Positions 1 through 7,640 of a stretch of DNA of 64,000 nucleotides are shown in pieces. Location of the stretch: assembly GCA_024398955.1 (NCBI GenBank), contig JAKSIG010000003.1, positions 39,749 through 103,748 on the forward strand. The letters run 5' to 3'. Position 1 is the stretch's first letter; every line of letters begins with the position of its first letter. The position numbers and the translations under genes were made by a program. This DNA comes from Fibrobacter sp. Lineage in GTDB: Bacteria > Fibrobacterota > Fibrobacteria > Fibrobacterales > Fibrobacteraceae. Under the pieces are notes generated by a model that searched no databases, was not told where the DNA came from, and was given only the letters and a program-made list of their open reading frames with translations.

Positions 1-6
1 AAAAAA

Positions 7-972
7 TTAGCGGACAACTAGTGCGGCTAAAGCTAGTTCCTGGCTAATGACAGTCCAGCTGGAACTTTTGAACTCGTAGCTAAGGTCTGCCAGTCTGCGG
101 ATTACTCGGCAGAGAAGGGGTTTCCCCCAGCGACGGCAGCATTCTGCGGCGTTTCCCTGGTTTACAAAAACGTATTCGTTTTTACCGATGGCCTGTGCCG
201 CTTCCGCCTGACTCATTCCCTTGGCGGTCAATGACATGAAGTTGAGTAGGTCAACGGAGTGTCGGTACAGGGCGTTAACGACCTGGATGGCGTCACCTCC
301 GCCGTACAGGATTTCATGAAGCTTTTTTGTGTAGCCGTTGGCGTCGCGCATGCCGAAGAAATTCTGCAGCTCGTAGGGCGGAATCTCGCGCTGTGGCATG
401 ATCAAAAGCTTAACGAGATCATAGGTAATTTTATTGCAGTCGGGCTGATAAAGCAGAACCTTTTCCAATTCTTCGCTGACAAGCTTTGTATTGGTGCCTA
501 GGGCGTCTGCCAAATATTGGCTTGCGGCTGGTTCAATATTTTTCTTGAAGTGGGCGGGCACCATGGTGGCGATCCACTTTTGCATATTGTACTGCTTGGG
601 TTCTTCGTATTTTTCGACTTTAGCCATTTTTGCTAGAACTTTATAAAGTTCTGTACTAGCCTTGAGTTCGTTAAAGTCCAGAAGCAACTTGCAGTCTGGT
701 GCATCTTTGAGCCAGCGGGAAAGAGCCTTTGTGTCATCGGCTTTCATTGCTTCGGCATTGCGAACAACTACGGCCTGTTCAGGTGCGAACATCGAAACGG
801 TACCGCAGCTTTCCATAATGACGCCGGCGATAGAGGGGATGTTCGTGTCCGTGGCAAAAACGACCTGCTTTGACAGCGGGTCATCTTTGCGGTCTCCTAA
901 AGAATCCTGCAGAAACTTGCTGATCTGCTGGTCCTTGGAAAACTGGTCTTTGCCGATGAGGGCTATAATCAT
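7..972 (-). CDS. holA: DNA polymerase III delta subunit
   Basis: A 321-residue protein of the size and pattern of the clamp-loader delta subunit, which opens the beta sliding clamp and loads it on primed DNA. The N-terminus (MIIALIGKDQFSKDQQI) resembles the delta AAA+ start, which lacks a functional Walker A. A middle segment (about residues 150-190, ALGTNTKLVSEELEKVLLY) matches the conserved N-K-x-x-x-E-x-E-K-L region of HolA, and the C-terminal third is the helical collar domain. The gene starts 5 nt after the greA stop codon, so the two are probably cotranscribed. The stop codon lies at the window edge (7-9), so the gene is complete. Delta subunits diverge strongly, so the call rests on overall pattern. 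Confidence 0.8.
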   Translation of the reverse strand: MIIALIGKDQFSKDQQISKFLQDSLGDRKDDPLSKQVVFATDTNIPSIAGVIMESCGTVSMFAPEQAVVVRNAEAMKADDTKALSRWLKDAPDCKLLLDFNELKASTELYKVLAKMAKVEKYEEPKQYNMQKWIATMVPAHFKKNIEPAASQYLADALGTNTKLVSEELEKVLLYQPDCNKITYDLVKLLIMPQREIPPYELQNFFGMRDANGYTKKLHEILYGGGDAIQVVNALYRHSVDLLNFMSLTAKGMSQAEAAQAIGKNEYVFVNQGNAAECCRRWGKPLLCRVIRRLADLSYEFKSSSWTVISQELALAALVVR

Positions 973-977
973 AGAAC

Positions 978-1442
978 TTACTTGAAGTCGACGATTTCGA
1001 ACTTGTTCTTACCCTTGGGGGTAACAACTTCTACTATGTCACCCTTCTTTTTTCCCATGAAGGCGGAACCCATAGGGCTCTTGAAGCTGATTTTGCCATT
1101 CATAGGGTCTACGCCTTCGGGACTTACCAGCTGATAGGCGACAACCTTCTTGGTGGCCAGGTTCTTGGCAGTAACGGTAGCTCCAAAACGGACTGTTTCG
1201 GAGTTTGCGTCGAATTCAATGATGACTGCGTCGCCAATCTGCTGTTCCAGTCTAGGCAGTTCGGCATCGATATGAGCCAGCATTTCCTTGGCGGCGTGAT
1301 ATTCTGCGTTTTCGCTTAAGTCGCCCTGCTTGCGGGCTTCTTCCATTTCGTCGACAACGCGGGGACGTTCAGTTTTTTTGAGAAAATTATAACGTTCGAC
1401 CAGCTTGTCGTATGTTTCTTTAGTACAGGGTGTTTTTGCCAT
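978..1442 (-). CDS. greA: Transcription elongation factor GreA
   Basis: A 154-residue protein, the usual GreA length. GreA binds in the RNA polymerase secondary channel and stimulates cleavage of backtracked transcripts. Residues 1-75 form the coiled coil, with the tip acidic segment EARKQGDLSENAEYHAAKE (the D-x-x-E-N-x-E-Y catalytic-tip signature). Residues 80-154 form the FKBP-like C-terminal domain, with the typical ending motif SPMGSAFMGKKKGDIVEV (SP-x-G-x-ALxGKxxGD). The ATG is preceded by TTTAAGGTC, a short ribosome site. It leads a probable greA-holA unit, divergent from argJ. Confidence 0.95.
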   Translation of the reverse strand: MAKTPCTKETYDKLVERYNFLKKTERPRVVDEMEEARKQGDLSENAEYHAAKEMLAHIDAELPRLEQQIGDAVIIEFDANSETVRFGATVTAKNLATKKVVAYQLVSPEGVDPMNGKISFKSPMGSAFMGKKKGDIVEVVTPKGKNKFEIVDFK

Positions 1443-1510
1443 GACCTTAAATTAGAATTTTTTTAAGGTGTAATGCCAGGAATAGTCTAGTTTAGTTGCT
1501 TTTTTTGTTG

Positions 1511-1520
1511 TATATTTAGC
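1511..1520 (+). promoter_or_regulatory. Putative -7 promoter element of argJ
   Basis: TATATTTAGC, a close match to the Bacteroidetes-type TAnnTTTG -7 element, lies 23 nt before the argJ ATG. The distance leaves a short leader carrying the AGGAG ribosome site (ATAGGAGACTCT-ATG). Assigned by similarity to the same motif before several other genes in the window. Confidence 0.5.
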
Positions 1521-1542
1521 GAGTAAAACAATAGGAGACTCT

Positions 1543-2760
1543 ATGTACACTGTATTGGAAAAAGGCGGCGTATGCTCCCCAAAGGGCTTTACCGCTTCTG
1601 GTATTTGCGCTGGCATTAAGGCTAGTGGCAATGCTGATATGGCACTCTTGAAGAGCGAAAAGGCTGCCCGCTGCTTTGCTGTTTTTACCACCAATAAGGT
1701 GAAGGCGGCTCCGGTTCAGTACGATAAGGCTGCTCTGGAACATGCTCATTTTGCAACAGCTGTTATTGTGAATAGCGGTAACGCAAATGCTTGCACTGGC
1801 GAACAGGGCCTGGCTGATGCAGAACGTATGGCAACTCTTACAGAAGAAGCCCTGAAGCTTACGCCCAAGAGCGTTCTTGTTTGCAGTACCGGTGTGATTG
1901 GTCACCTGATGCCTATGGATAAGATCGAAGCAGGTATTCCTCGCTTGGTTGAAAAGTTGCATGCTGATGCTTCTGAAGAATTTGGTCGCGCCATTTTGAC
2001 GACCGACCTTGCTCTGAAGAGCCATGCTGTTGAAATCCAGACTGAAAAGGGTGTGGTTACAATTGGTGGTGCCTGCAAGGGCAGCGGTATGATTCACCCC
2101 AATATGGCTACCATGTTGGCCTTCATTACTACTGACTTGGCTTTGCCCATTGACTTCTTTGCTGAATTCCGAGCCAACATCGCTGACTCCTTCAACGCTA
2201 TTACTGTTGATGGCGACACCAGTACTAACGATACTTGCATTCTTCTTGCCAATGGCATGAGTGGTCTTAAGTACGAAGATCTTTCCTTGTCTGAACAGGG
2301 TGAGTTCCGTGCAGCATTGATGCTGGTGATGAAGGAACTGGCTAAGGATATTGTTCGCGATGGTGAAGGTGCTACCAAGCTTATTGAACTTTGCATCGAA
2401 AAGGCAGAAACTCATGAAGAAGCCTTGAGAATGGCTCGCTTCATTGGTACTAGCAATTTGGCAAAGTGCGCCATGTTCGGTGAAGATCCTAACTGGGGAC
2501 GTATCCTCAGCAGTGCTGGTTCCAGTGGCTGCAATATGGTTGCTGAACATACCGACTTGTTCTTCGGCGATGTGCAGGTTCTGGATGGTGGCCGCCCTGT
2601 GCTCCTTTCCAAGGAAAAACAGGATGCTCTGCATGCTGTTGTTCGCCAGCGCGAATACAAGGTTACCTTGGTACTGAACATCGGTCATGCTAGCGCAAGT
2701 GCATTCACCTGCGACCTAAGCTACGACTATGTGAAGATCAACGCTGAGTATACGACGTAA
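1543..2760 (+). CDS. argJ: Bifunctional glutamate N-acetyltransferase / amino-acid N-acetyltransferase (ArgJ)
   Basis: ArgJ transfers acetyl from N-acetylornithine to glutamate in the arginine cycle; bifunctional members also use acetyl-CoA. The 405-residue length is normal. The self-cleavage site that makes the alpha and beta chains is visible as GMIHPNMATMLAF, with the Ala189-Thr190 scissile bond; Thr190 becomes the N-terminal nucleophile. Upstream, CSTGVIG (residues 114-120) is the conserved oxyanion region and ending NAEYTT fits the family C-terminus. Strong ribosome site AGGAG. No other arg genes are adjacent, so it appears monocistronic and ends at a terminator at 2965-2997. Mono- versus bifunctional activity cannot be decided from sequence alone. 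Confidence 0.95.
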   Translation: MYTVLEKGGVCSPKGFTASGICAGIKASGNADMALLKSEKAARCFAVFTTNKVKAAPVQYDKAALEHAHFATAVIVNSGNANACTGEQGLADAERMATLTEEALKLTPKSVLVCSTGVIGHLMPMDKIEAGIPRLVEKLHADASEEFGRAILTTDLALKSHAVEIQTEKGVVTIGGACKGSGMIHPNMATMLAFITTDLALPIDFFAEFRANIADSFNAITVDGDTSTNDTCILLANGMSGLKYEDLSLSEQGEFRAALMLVMKELAKDIVRDGEGATKLIELCIEKAETHEEALRMARFIGTSNLAKCAMFGEDPNWGRILSSAGSSGCNMVAEHTDLFFGDVQVLDGGRPVLLSKEKQDALHAVVRQREYKVTLVLNIGHASASAFTCDLSYDYVKINAEYTT

Positions 2761-2761
2761 T

Positions 2762-2950
2762 TTTTGTCGTTCGTCGGGAAGAAACTTCCGGTCACAAAAA
2801 TTACCGTCAAGAAAACAGCGCGTACTTTCGGGAGTTTTGTCGTTCGTCGGATAGAATCTTCCGGTCACAAAAATTACCGTCAAGAGAACAGCGCGTACTT
2901 TCGGGAATTTTGTCGTTCGTCGGATAGAATCCTCCGATTGCAAAAAAAAA
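2762..2950. repeat. 73-bp tandem repeat downstream of argJ, about 2.5 copies
   Basis: Copies begin at about 2762, 2835 and 2908 (73-bp period). Each opens with TTTTGTCGTTCGTCGG, followed by the inverted pair GAAACTTCCGG or GAATCTTCCGG, then CACAAAAATTACCGTCAAG and CAGCGCGTACTTTCGGGA. Copies 1 and 2 differ at only a few bases; the third is truncated after the Shine-like TCCGATTG. It sits between the argJ stop and its terminator, so it is transcribed as 3' UTR. A related core (TCGTTCGTCGGGTAGAA) occurs at 49371-49387. Confidence 0.85.
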
Positions 2951-2964
2951 TACTGTTAGAAAAA

Positions 2965-2997
2965 AGACCACGGTTTTGTTGCCGAGGTCTTTTTTTG
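2965..2997 (+). terminator. Rho-independent terminator of argJ
   Basis: Stem AGACCACGG / CCGAGGTCT with one mismatch, an 8-nt loop and a following T8 run. Confidence 0.8.
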
Positions 2998-3024
2998 TGT
3001 TATTGAATGTTGCCTGAGGTTGCT

Positions 3025-3954
3025 TTAGTCTTTGATGCAGCGGAGGCTTGCTCCATGCTCGGGGTTGAACTTCTCGAATTTGGCAAAGTCCTTGTCGTGG
3101 AAGAATACCAGGACTTCGCCATTGTCTACCCAGAAGTAGGCTTTTTGCCCTGCACCCTCAAATTTGCGATTCTTGATTTCAACATTGCTTTTGGCAAAGT
3201 GTCCACCACCGGCCTTTGCGCCAAAGCCAAGTTCGTCTTTCCCGTTTCCGAAATTTCCGGTACCCTTCAGAGGATCCCAGCCGTAGCCTGCCTTAAGGGC
3301 GATGCCGGGCTTGCTTTCGACACTGGCATAAGTCAGCAGGACTTCCCAATCATGCTTGGTAGGTATATGGAAACCGTCTAGGCAGGCTTTCTTTGCGTTT
3401 TCGAAATCGTAGAGACGTCCCCAGTGATTGCATTGTGCGCAGAGTGAACCGCTTGCAGTTGCGTAATTCATGTTTTCTGCAGTCCAGAGCTGAGCTCCGA
3501 TACGAATCCATTCGTAAGCATAACCGTCACGAGGATCCTTGTAGCTTCCGCTTGTTGCGGGATCTCCGTTTTCGTCAAAGCTTTCGCCGAAGGCAATTTG
3601 CTTGTTCTGCTTGTACTGGGCCTTGGAAGCAATTTTCCCGTTCTTGTGGTAACGAATGACTTCGCCCTCGATATAGCCGTCTTCATAATTGTATTCGGCC
3701 TGAAGATTTCCGTTTTCGTAATACTCCTTAGAGGTTCCCTGGCGGCGATCGTTAACGTAGTTAGCTTCGCGTTTCAGGTTGCCGTTTTCATAGTATTCTT
3801 TTTCGGGACCTTGCTTCTTGTTGTCTACGAAGGTTGTCTCGGAACGGAGTTTGCCGCTAGGATATTCTTCTCTGCGAATGTCATCGCATGCGGTTAAGGC
3901 TAGTGCAAAAAGGCTAGATGTGATTGCTGTAGTGACGAACTTATTAATGTTCAT
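3025..3954 (-). CDS. Lipoprotein with MORN-type repeats and a C-terminal FISUMP domain
   Basis: A 309-residue predicted outer-surface lipoprotein: signal peptide ending in lipobox LTAC (Cys23). Residues 30-135 hold four copies of an about 23-residue MORN/YwqK-like repeat (YYENGNLKREANY, YYENGNLQAEYNY, YHKNGKIASKAQY). Residues 138-309 are a FISUMP domain (TIGR02145), seen from DPRDGYAYEWIRIGAQLWTAENMNY, the WGRLYDFENAKKACLDGFHIP core and the ending ASLRCIKD. The ATG has a good ribosome site (GGGAG, 5 nt). FISUMP domains are abundant surface modules of Fibrobacter without an established biochemical role, so no function is assigned. Repeat-plus-FISUMP is an unusual pairing. Confidence 0.8.
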   Translation of the reverse strand: MNINKFVTTAITSSLFALALTACDDIRREEYPSGKLRSETTFVDNKKQGPEKEYYENGNLKREANYVNDRRQGTSKEYYENGNLQAEYNYEDGYIEGEVIRYHKNGKIASKAQYKQNKQIAFGESFDENGDPATSGSYKDPRDGYAYEWIRIGAQLWTAENMNYATASGSLCAQCNHWGRLYDFENAKKACLDGFHIPTKHDWEVLLTYASVESKPGIALKAGYGWDPLKGTGNFGNGKDELGFGAKAGGGHFAKSNVEIKNRKFEGAGQKAYFWVDNGEVLVFFHDKDFAKFEKFNPEHGASLRCIKD

Positions 3955-4003
3955 TCTAACTCCCGATGGAAATTTGACTTGTTCCCTAATCCAAAATTTT
4001 TAA

Positions 4004-5116
4004 CTAAAACGATATTTTACCTGCTGTGGCCAGGAGGCCAATCATGTAGAGCAGTCCGTCGTAGTAACGCCAAAATCTGTATGGTACAGAAAGCGCAGCA
4101 AGATCCTTGACAAAAGGCTTAATTAGAGAATCGCCCGGACTTAGCACTTGTGTTGCTGCTGCATTCATGGCAATAAGGCCTGGTGTAGCAGGACGTCCTC
4201 GTCTTGGATATGGGCCGCCATCGATTGCGTAATCCGACAGATAGGGCCTTCGGCTTTCAAAGAAGAACAGCTGGCGTTCGCAGATATCTTTTTCGCTCTT
4301 GTCCCCATGGAAAAGGGCATAATCCAGGCTCATATTTAGCATTGTTCGCCAGGCGTCTCCGCTAAAACAGTGAGCCTCCTCGTGCCAGGGCTTTGAAAGG
4401 GGGGCACCTTCAAAATCGGTGTAGTCGGCGAAAAGCCCGGTTTCGTAATGTGCTGCCTTCTTGAGAAACTCTATACTGTTGTTGGCTATGGTGAGCCAGG
4501 TCTCGTCGCCCGTAGCTTCGGCAAAGGCTCTGTAGAAGGCCGCCGTATGGTAGCTAGGATTGGTAAAGTCGTTGCCATCAACGGGAGAGAATCGAATCAT
4601 CTTTCTTTCGGCGTCGATGATGGTTCCTACGTTTTCGTTGTGAGGCTTGTGAAGAAGCCAATTGATGAGGCCGATGGCTTCTTGCTTAAGGTCTGGACGT
4701 CCAAATTTTTCGGCAGCGATGAGTAAGGAAATGCAGAAATACTCTTCGGCGCTGGGTGATGATCCTGGGTCGAGCATTCCAAAGTTTGTTGTGGAAATTT
4801 GCCAGGAGAAGTAGCCTACATTGGGGCCTTGATCGTTTCTAACGTAACGCTTTGTAAAATTCCAGAGTTTATCGAACTGCTTTTCGTGACCGGTAAGGGC
4901 GGTAATAAACATGCCGTAGCCCATACCTTCGGAGCGAATGTCATCGTGACCGATGTCGATGATGTAGCTCATGTCGTCGGAGGCGTCGAAGCAGATTCGC
5001 TCGTCAATGGGGTCTCCTTCAAATAGTTTGCTATAGGCGTTTTGGATAAGCTGCCTAGCGAAATTGGGGCCATAGCCTGCTTCAACAAACATATCTTTGG
5101 GCGTAAAACGTTCCAT
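4004..5116 (-). CDS. GH8 reducing-end xylose-releasing exo-oligoxylanase (Rex)-like
   Basis: A 370-residue protein without signal peptide, matching cytoplasmic Rex enzymes that remove xylose from the reducing end of xylo-oligosaccharides. The segment HDDIRSEGMGYGMF carries the general acid Glu63; FSGDAWRTMLNMSLDY carries the probable catalytic base Asp254; LDPGSSPSAEEYF is the conserved GH8 acidic loop. The C-terminal RFWRYYDGLLYMIGLL matches the family's R-YYDG-LY-LG ending. Single gene with ribosome site AGGAAG. It implies that imported xylo-oligosaccharides are trimmed inside the cell. Other GH8 activities (chitosanase, endoglucanase) are less likely because those enzymes are normally secreted. 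Confidence 0.85.
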   Translation of the reverse strand: MERFTPKDMFVEAGYGPNFARQLIQNAYSKLFEGDPIDERICFDASDDMSYIIDIGHDDIRSEGMGYGMFITALTGHEKQFDKLWNFTKRYVRNDQGPNVGYFSWQISTTNFGMLDPGSSPSAEEYFCISLLIAAEKFGRPDLKQEAIGLINWLLHKPHNENVGTIIDAERKMIRFSPVDGNDFTNPSYHTAAFYRAFAEATGDETWLTIANNSIEFLKKAAHYETGLFADYTDFEGAPLSKPWHEEAHCFSGDAWRTMLNMSLDYALFHGDKSEKDICERQLFFFESRRPYLSDYAIDGGPYPRRGRPATPGLIAMNAAATQVLSPGDSLIKPFVKDLAALSVPYRFWRYYDGLLYMIGLLATAGKISF

Positions 5117-5191
5117 TGTCTCTTCCTACAATTTTTTAACTAGTATTATAGTCTAAAATAAATAAATTGATAGTAAAAAGAGAGGTTTACT

Positions 5192-6055
5192 ATGGCTGAT
5201 GTGCTGATTTTGGGTTATGGACCGGCGGGAGTGTCCGCCTCTTTGTATGCTTTGCGCGCTGGGTTAGAGGTTCAACTGGTAGGCAAGGATAATGGTGCCC
5301 TAGGCAAGGCTCATATGATTGAAAATTATTATGGCCTAGAAAAGCCTTTAAGTGGCGAAGATTTAGTTCAGGTTGGAAAAAAGCAGGCCTTGGCGCTTGG
5401 TGCGAACATTGCAGAAGATGAAGTTACAGATTTGATGTTTAACGGGGTGGAATTTGTAGCTACCGGGTTGAAAGGTGAATATCATGGTAAGGTTTGTGTA
5501 ATGGCTACAGGTGCAGCTCGTAAGAAGCAGCCGTTGCCGGGTATGGCCGAAATGGAAGGCCATGGTGTAAGCTATTGCGCCGTTTGCGATGCCTTTTTTT
5601 ATAGACAGAAGAATGTTGCTGTCTTAGGAAATGGCGAGTACGCTCTTCACGAAACTATGGAACTTTTGAATGTTGTGAACTCTGTAACGTTGCTGACCAA
5701 TGGCGTTCCTTTGACCGCAACCTTTCCTGAAAATGTGAAGATTGAAAATCGCAAGTTAAAGGGGCTGGTGGGCGAAGGTTCTTTTAAGGGAGTGACTTTC
5801 GAAGATGATTCTAGTGCTGAATTTGATGGTCTGTTTGTGGCCATGGGAAGTGCAAATGCCACCGACCTGGCCCTGAAGGCGGGCGCTGCGTTTGATCAAG
5901 GTAAACTGGTGCTTGATGAGGATCTGCAAACAACTATTCCGGGACTCTATGCTGCAGGAGACTGTACTGGCGGCATTCTGCAGGTTTCTGTTGCTGTGGG
6001 TGAGGGCGCCAAGGCTGGCATGGCGGCCATTAAGTATCTTAGGGAACATCGCTAG
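5192..6055 (+). CDS. Thioredoxin reductase-like FAD-dependent oxidoreductase
   Basis: A 287-residue flavoprotein. Residues 8-13 (GYGPAG) form the FAD dinucleotide fold; SYCAVCD has the redox-active Cys129/Cys132 pair; GLYAAGDCTGG near the C-terminus is the second FAD motif. The pyridine-nucleotide domain starts with VLGNGEYAL, but the HRRxxxR NADPH-selective motif expected in classical TrxB is absent (LLTNGVPLTATFP instead). The donor may therefore be NADH, ferredoxin or F420-like rather than NADPH; that is inference. It is followed after 11 nt by a radical SAM gene, so the pair probably forms an operon. It could serve a thioredoxin or supply electrons to the partner. Confidence 0.75.
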   Translation: MADVLILGYGPAGVSASLYALRAGLEVQLVGKDNGALGKAHMIENYYGLEKPLSGEDLVQVGKKQALALGANIAEDEVTDLMFNGVEFVATGLKGEYHGKVCVMATGAARKKQPLPGMAEMEGHGVSYCAVCDAFFYRQKNVAVLGNGEYALHETMELLNVVNSVTLLTNGVPLTATFPENVKIENRKLKGLVGEGSFKGVTFEDDSSAEFDGLFVAMGSANATDLALKAGAAFDQGKLVLDEDLQTTIPGLYAAGDCTGGILQVSVAVGEGAKAGMAAIKYLREHR

Positions 6056-6066
6056 GGAGTCTTGTT

Positions 6067-6972
6067 TTGGGGCTTGTTCGCCGCATCACTTTACTTACGA
6101 ATCCGGATGTATGCAATCTTTGCTGTCCGTTATGTTTTTTGCACCAGCGGGGAAGGTCCTTTGGTGACATTACTGGCGTTAATGGTGAGATGGATTTTGA
6201 TGTTGCCCGAAGGGCTCTTGAAAAATATGGCAGTCTTGTTGACGAAAATGGAAATCGCATTCTGAGGGAAGTGATTCCCAGTACCATGGGCGAACCGTTA
6301 CTTTATTCACACTTTAGTGAACTGCTGTCTTTATGCCGTTCCTTATGCGTTCCAATGAACTTGACAACGAACGGTACATTTCCTGGAGAATGGCTTAGCG
6401 ACTGTGGCATGAGTAACTTGCTGTCTGCTTGCAGCGACATTAAGGTGAGTAGCCTCGCTTCTGAATGCTGCTCTGACTGGAAAAAAAATGTTGAGAGACT
6501 TTTGGAGGTTCGTAGAAAGCTGGCTGCGGCTGATTCTTGTGCCGGAGGCCGAATTCAATCTCTGGCTATGGTTTCTATTCAGGCAACGTTACATCGAAAG
6601 AATTTGATGATGATCCCGGAGCTAATTGCATGGGCTACAGCGGTTGGCATTGAACGGATTAAATGGAATAAGGTTGTTTTTTTAAGCTCCGCGGCGTTAA
6701 ACCTGAAAGATGAATACGGCCTGGATCGTTCTGAAGGTGAATTGCGGGACTATATTCAAAGCTGTAGTAAACTTTGTGGAAGTGACCTTCGGAATGAAGG
6801 AAGCCTTTTTATAGAGCAAAAAAAGACTGCTCGCTTCTCGCTGGAAAACGGAAATTGTCCCTTTGCCGAAGAACTTTGGATAATGCCTGATGGATCTGAA
6901 CAGCATTGTCCTCACCCTGAAAGGCGCTTTGGAAACGTTAATTCCGTAGAAGCTCGGTGCTGTTTTATATAA
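6067..6972 (+). CDS. Radical SAM protein of unknown specificity
   Basis: A 301-residue radical SAM enzyme. The 4Fe-4S motif CNLCCPLC (Cys16, Cys20, Cys23, CX3CX2C) is at the N-terminus; TMGEPLLYSHFSEL is the GGE-like SAM-binding strand and MNLTTNGTF the third strand. A short C-terminal Cys region (NCPFAEELWIMPDGSEQHCPHP) resembles a truncated SPASM domain. The TTG at 6067 is chosen because it follows GGGAG by 7 nt and the Cys motif starts only 15 residues in. It lies directly behind the thioredoxin-reductase-like gene. No peptide substrate gene was recognised nearby, so the reaction is unknown. Confidence 0.75.
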   Translation: MGLVRRITLLTNPDVCNLCCPLCFLHQRGRSFGDITGVNGEMDFDVARRALEKYGSLVDENGNRILREVIPSTMGEPLLYSHFSELLSLCRSLCVPMNLTTNGTFPGEWLSDCGMSNLLSACSDIKVSSLASECCSDWKKNVERLLEVRRKLAAADSCAGGRIQSLAMVSIQATLHRKNLMMIPELIAWATAVGIERIKWNKVVFLSSAALNLKDEYGLDRSEGELRDYIQSCSKLCGSDLRNEGSLFIEQKKTARFSLENGNCPFAEELWIMPDGSEQHCPHPERRFGNVNSVEARCCFI

Positions 6973-7036
6973 AAGAAGTATTATTCATACAGATTGTTAT
7001 AATAATTTGCTGAACTCTTTTGCATTGGAAAAGAAA

Positions 7037-7639
7037 ATGAAATTTTGGATAATTGCTCTTGTGGTGTCGTTCGTTTTTTTGCCCGAAGCATTTGCGGCAA
7101 AGGCAAAAAAATCAAACGAAATCAAGGATAAACGCGATAAACAAACTTACCGAACCGTGACCGTTGATGGTCGTGTGTGGATGGCGGACAACTTGAACTA
7201 TAATAGCGAGGGAAGCTTTTGCTATAAGGATGAAGATGACCAGTGCATGGCCTATGGTCGTCTTTATACGTGGGATGCAGCGCAGAAGGCATGCCCTGCG
7301 GGATTCCGTTTGCCGTCACATGAGGATTTTGAAAGTCTTTGGACTGCTGCAGGGGCCGATTTTAATGCTGGCTATTTGTTGAAGACGGATTATGGCTGGA
7401 ATGGCGATACCAATGGCAATGACTCCCTAAAGTTTAGTGCAATGCCTGCAGGGAATCGTTTTGATGACGAAACTTATGGCAATATGATGAAATTTGCCTT
7501 TTTCTGGAGCAGCGACGATAAGTCGGAAGGCATAACGGCAGGGAATGCCAGAGTTTGGTACTTGACCAGCAAGTCTATGGCTTTTGGCTACATGAGTAAA
7601 CCGAAGGAATTTGGATTTTCGGTAAGGTGTGTAAAGTAG
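7037..7639 (+). CDS. Secreted FISUMP-domain protein
   Basis: A 200-residue protein from the internal ATG; an upstream in-frame TTG (7007) would add a charged leader before the signal peptide and is rejected. Signal peptide MKFWIIALVVSFVFLPEAFA with cleavage near AFA/AK. The rest is a single FISUMP domain: DKRDKQTYRTVTVDGRVWMADNLNY, then YGRLYTWDAAQKACPAGFRLPS, an FFWSS strand and terminal FSVRCVK. It is followed after 1 nt by a second FISUMP gene, so they are probably cotranslated. Paired Cys residues (CYKDEDDQC) suggest a disulfide-stabilised exported fold. Function unknown. Confidence 0.8.
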   Translation: MKFWIIALVVSFVFLPEAFAAKAKKSNEIKDKRDKQTYRTVTVDGRVWMADNLNYNSEGSFCYKDEDDQCMAYGRLYTWDAAQKACPAGFRLPSHEDFESLWTAAGADFNAGYLLKTDYGWNGDTNGNDSLKFSAMPAGNRFDDETYGNMMKFAFFWSSDDKSEGITAGNARVWYLTSKSMAFGYMSKPKEFGFSVRCVK

Positions 7640-7640
7640 T

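Noticed and set aside
2762..2950. CRISPR array or coding repeat
   Set aside because: Tandem 73-bp copies have no spacers; an open frame across them (80 codons) merely reflects the repeat and has no ribosome site.
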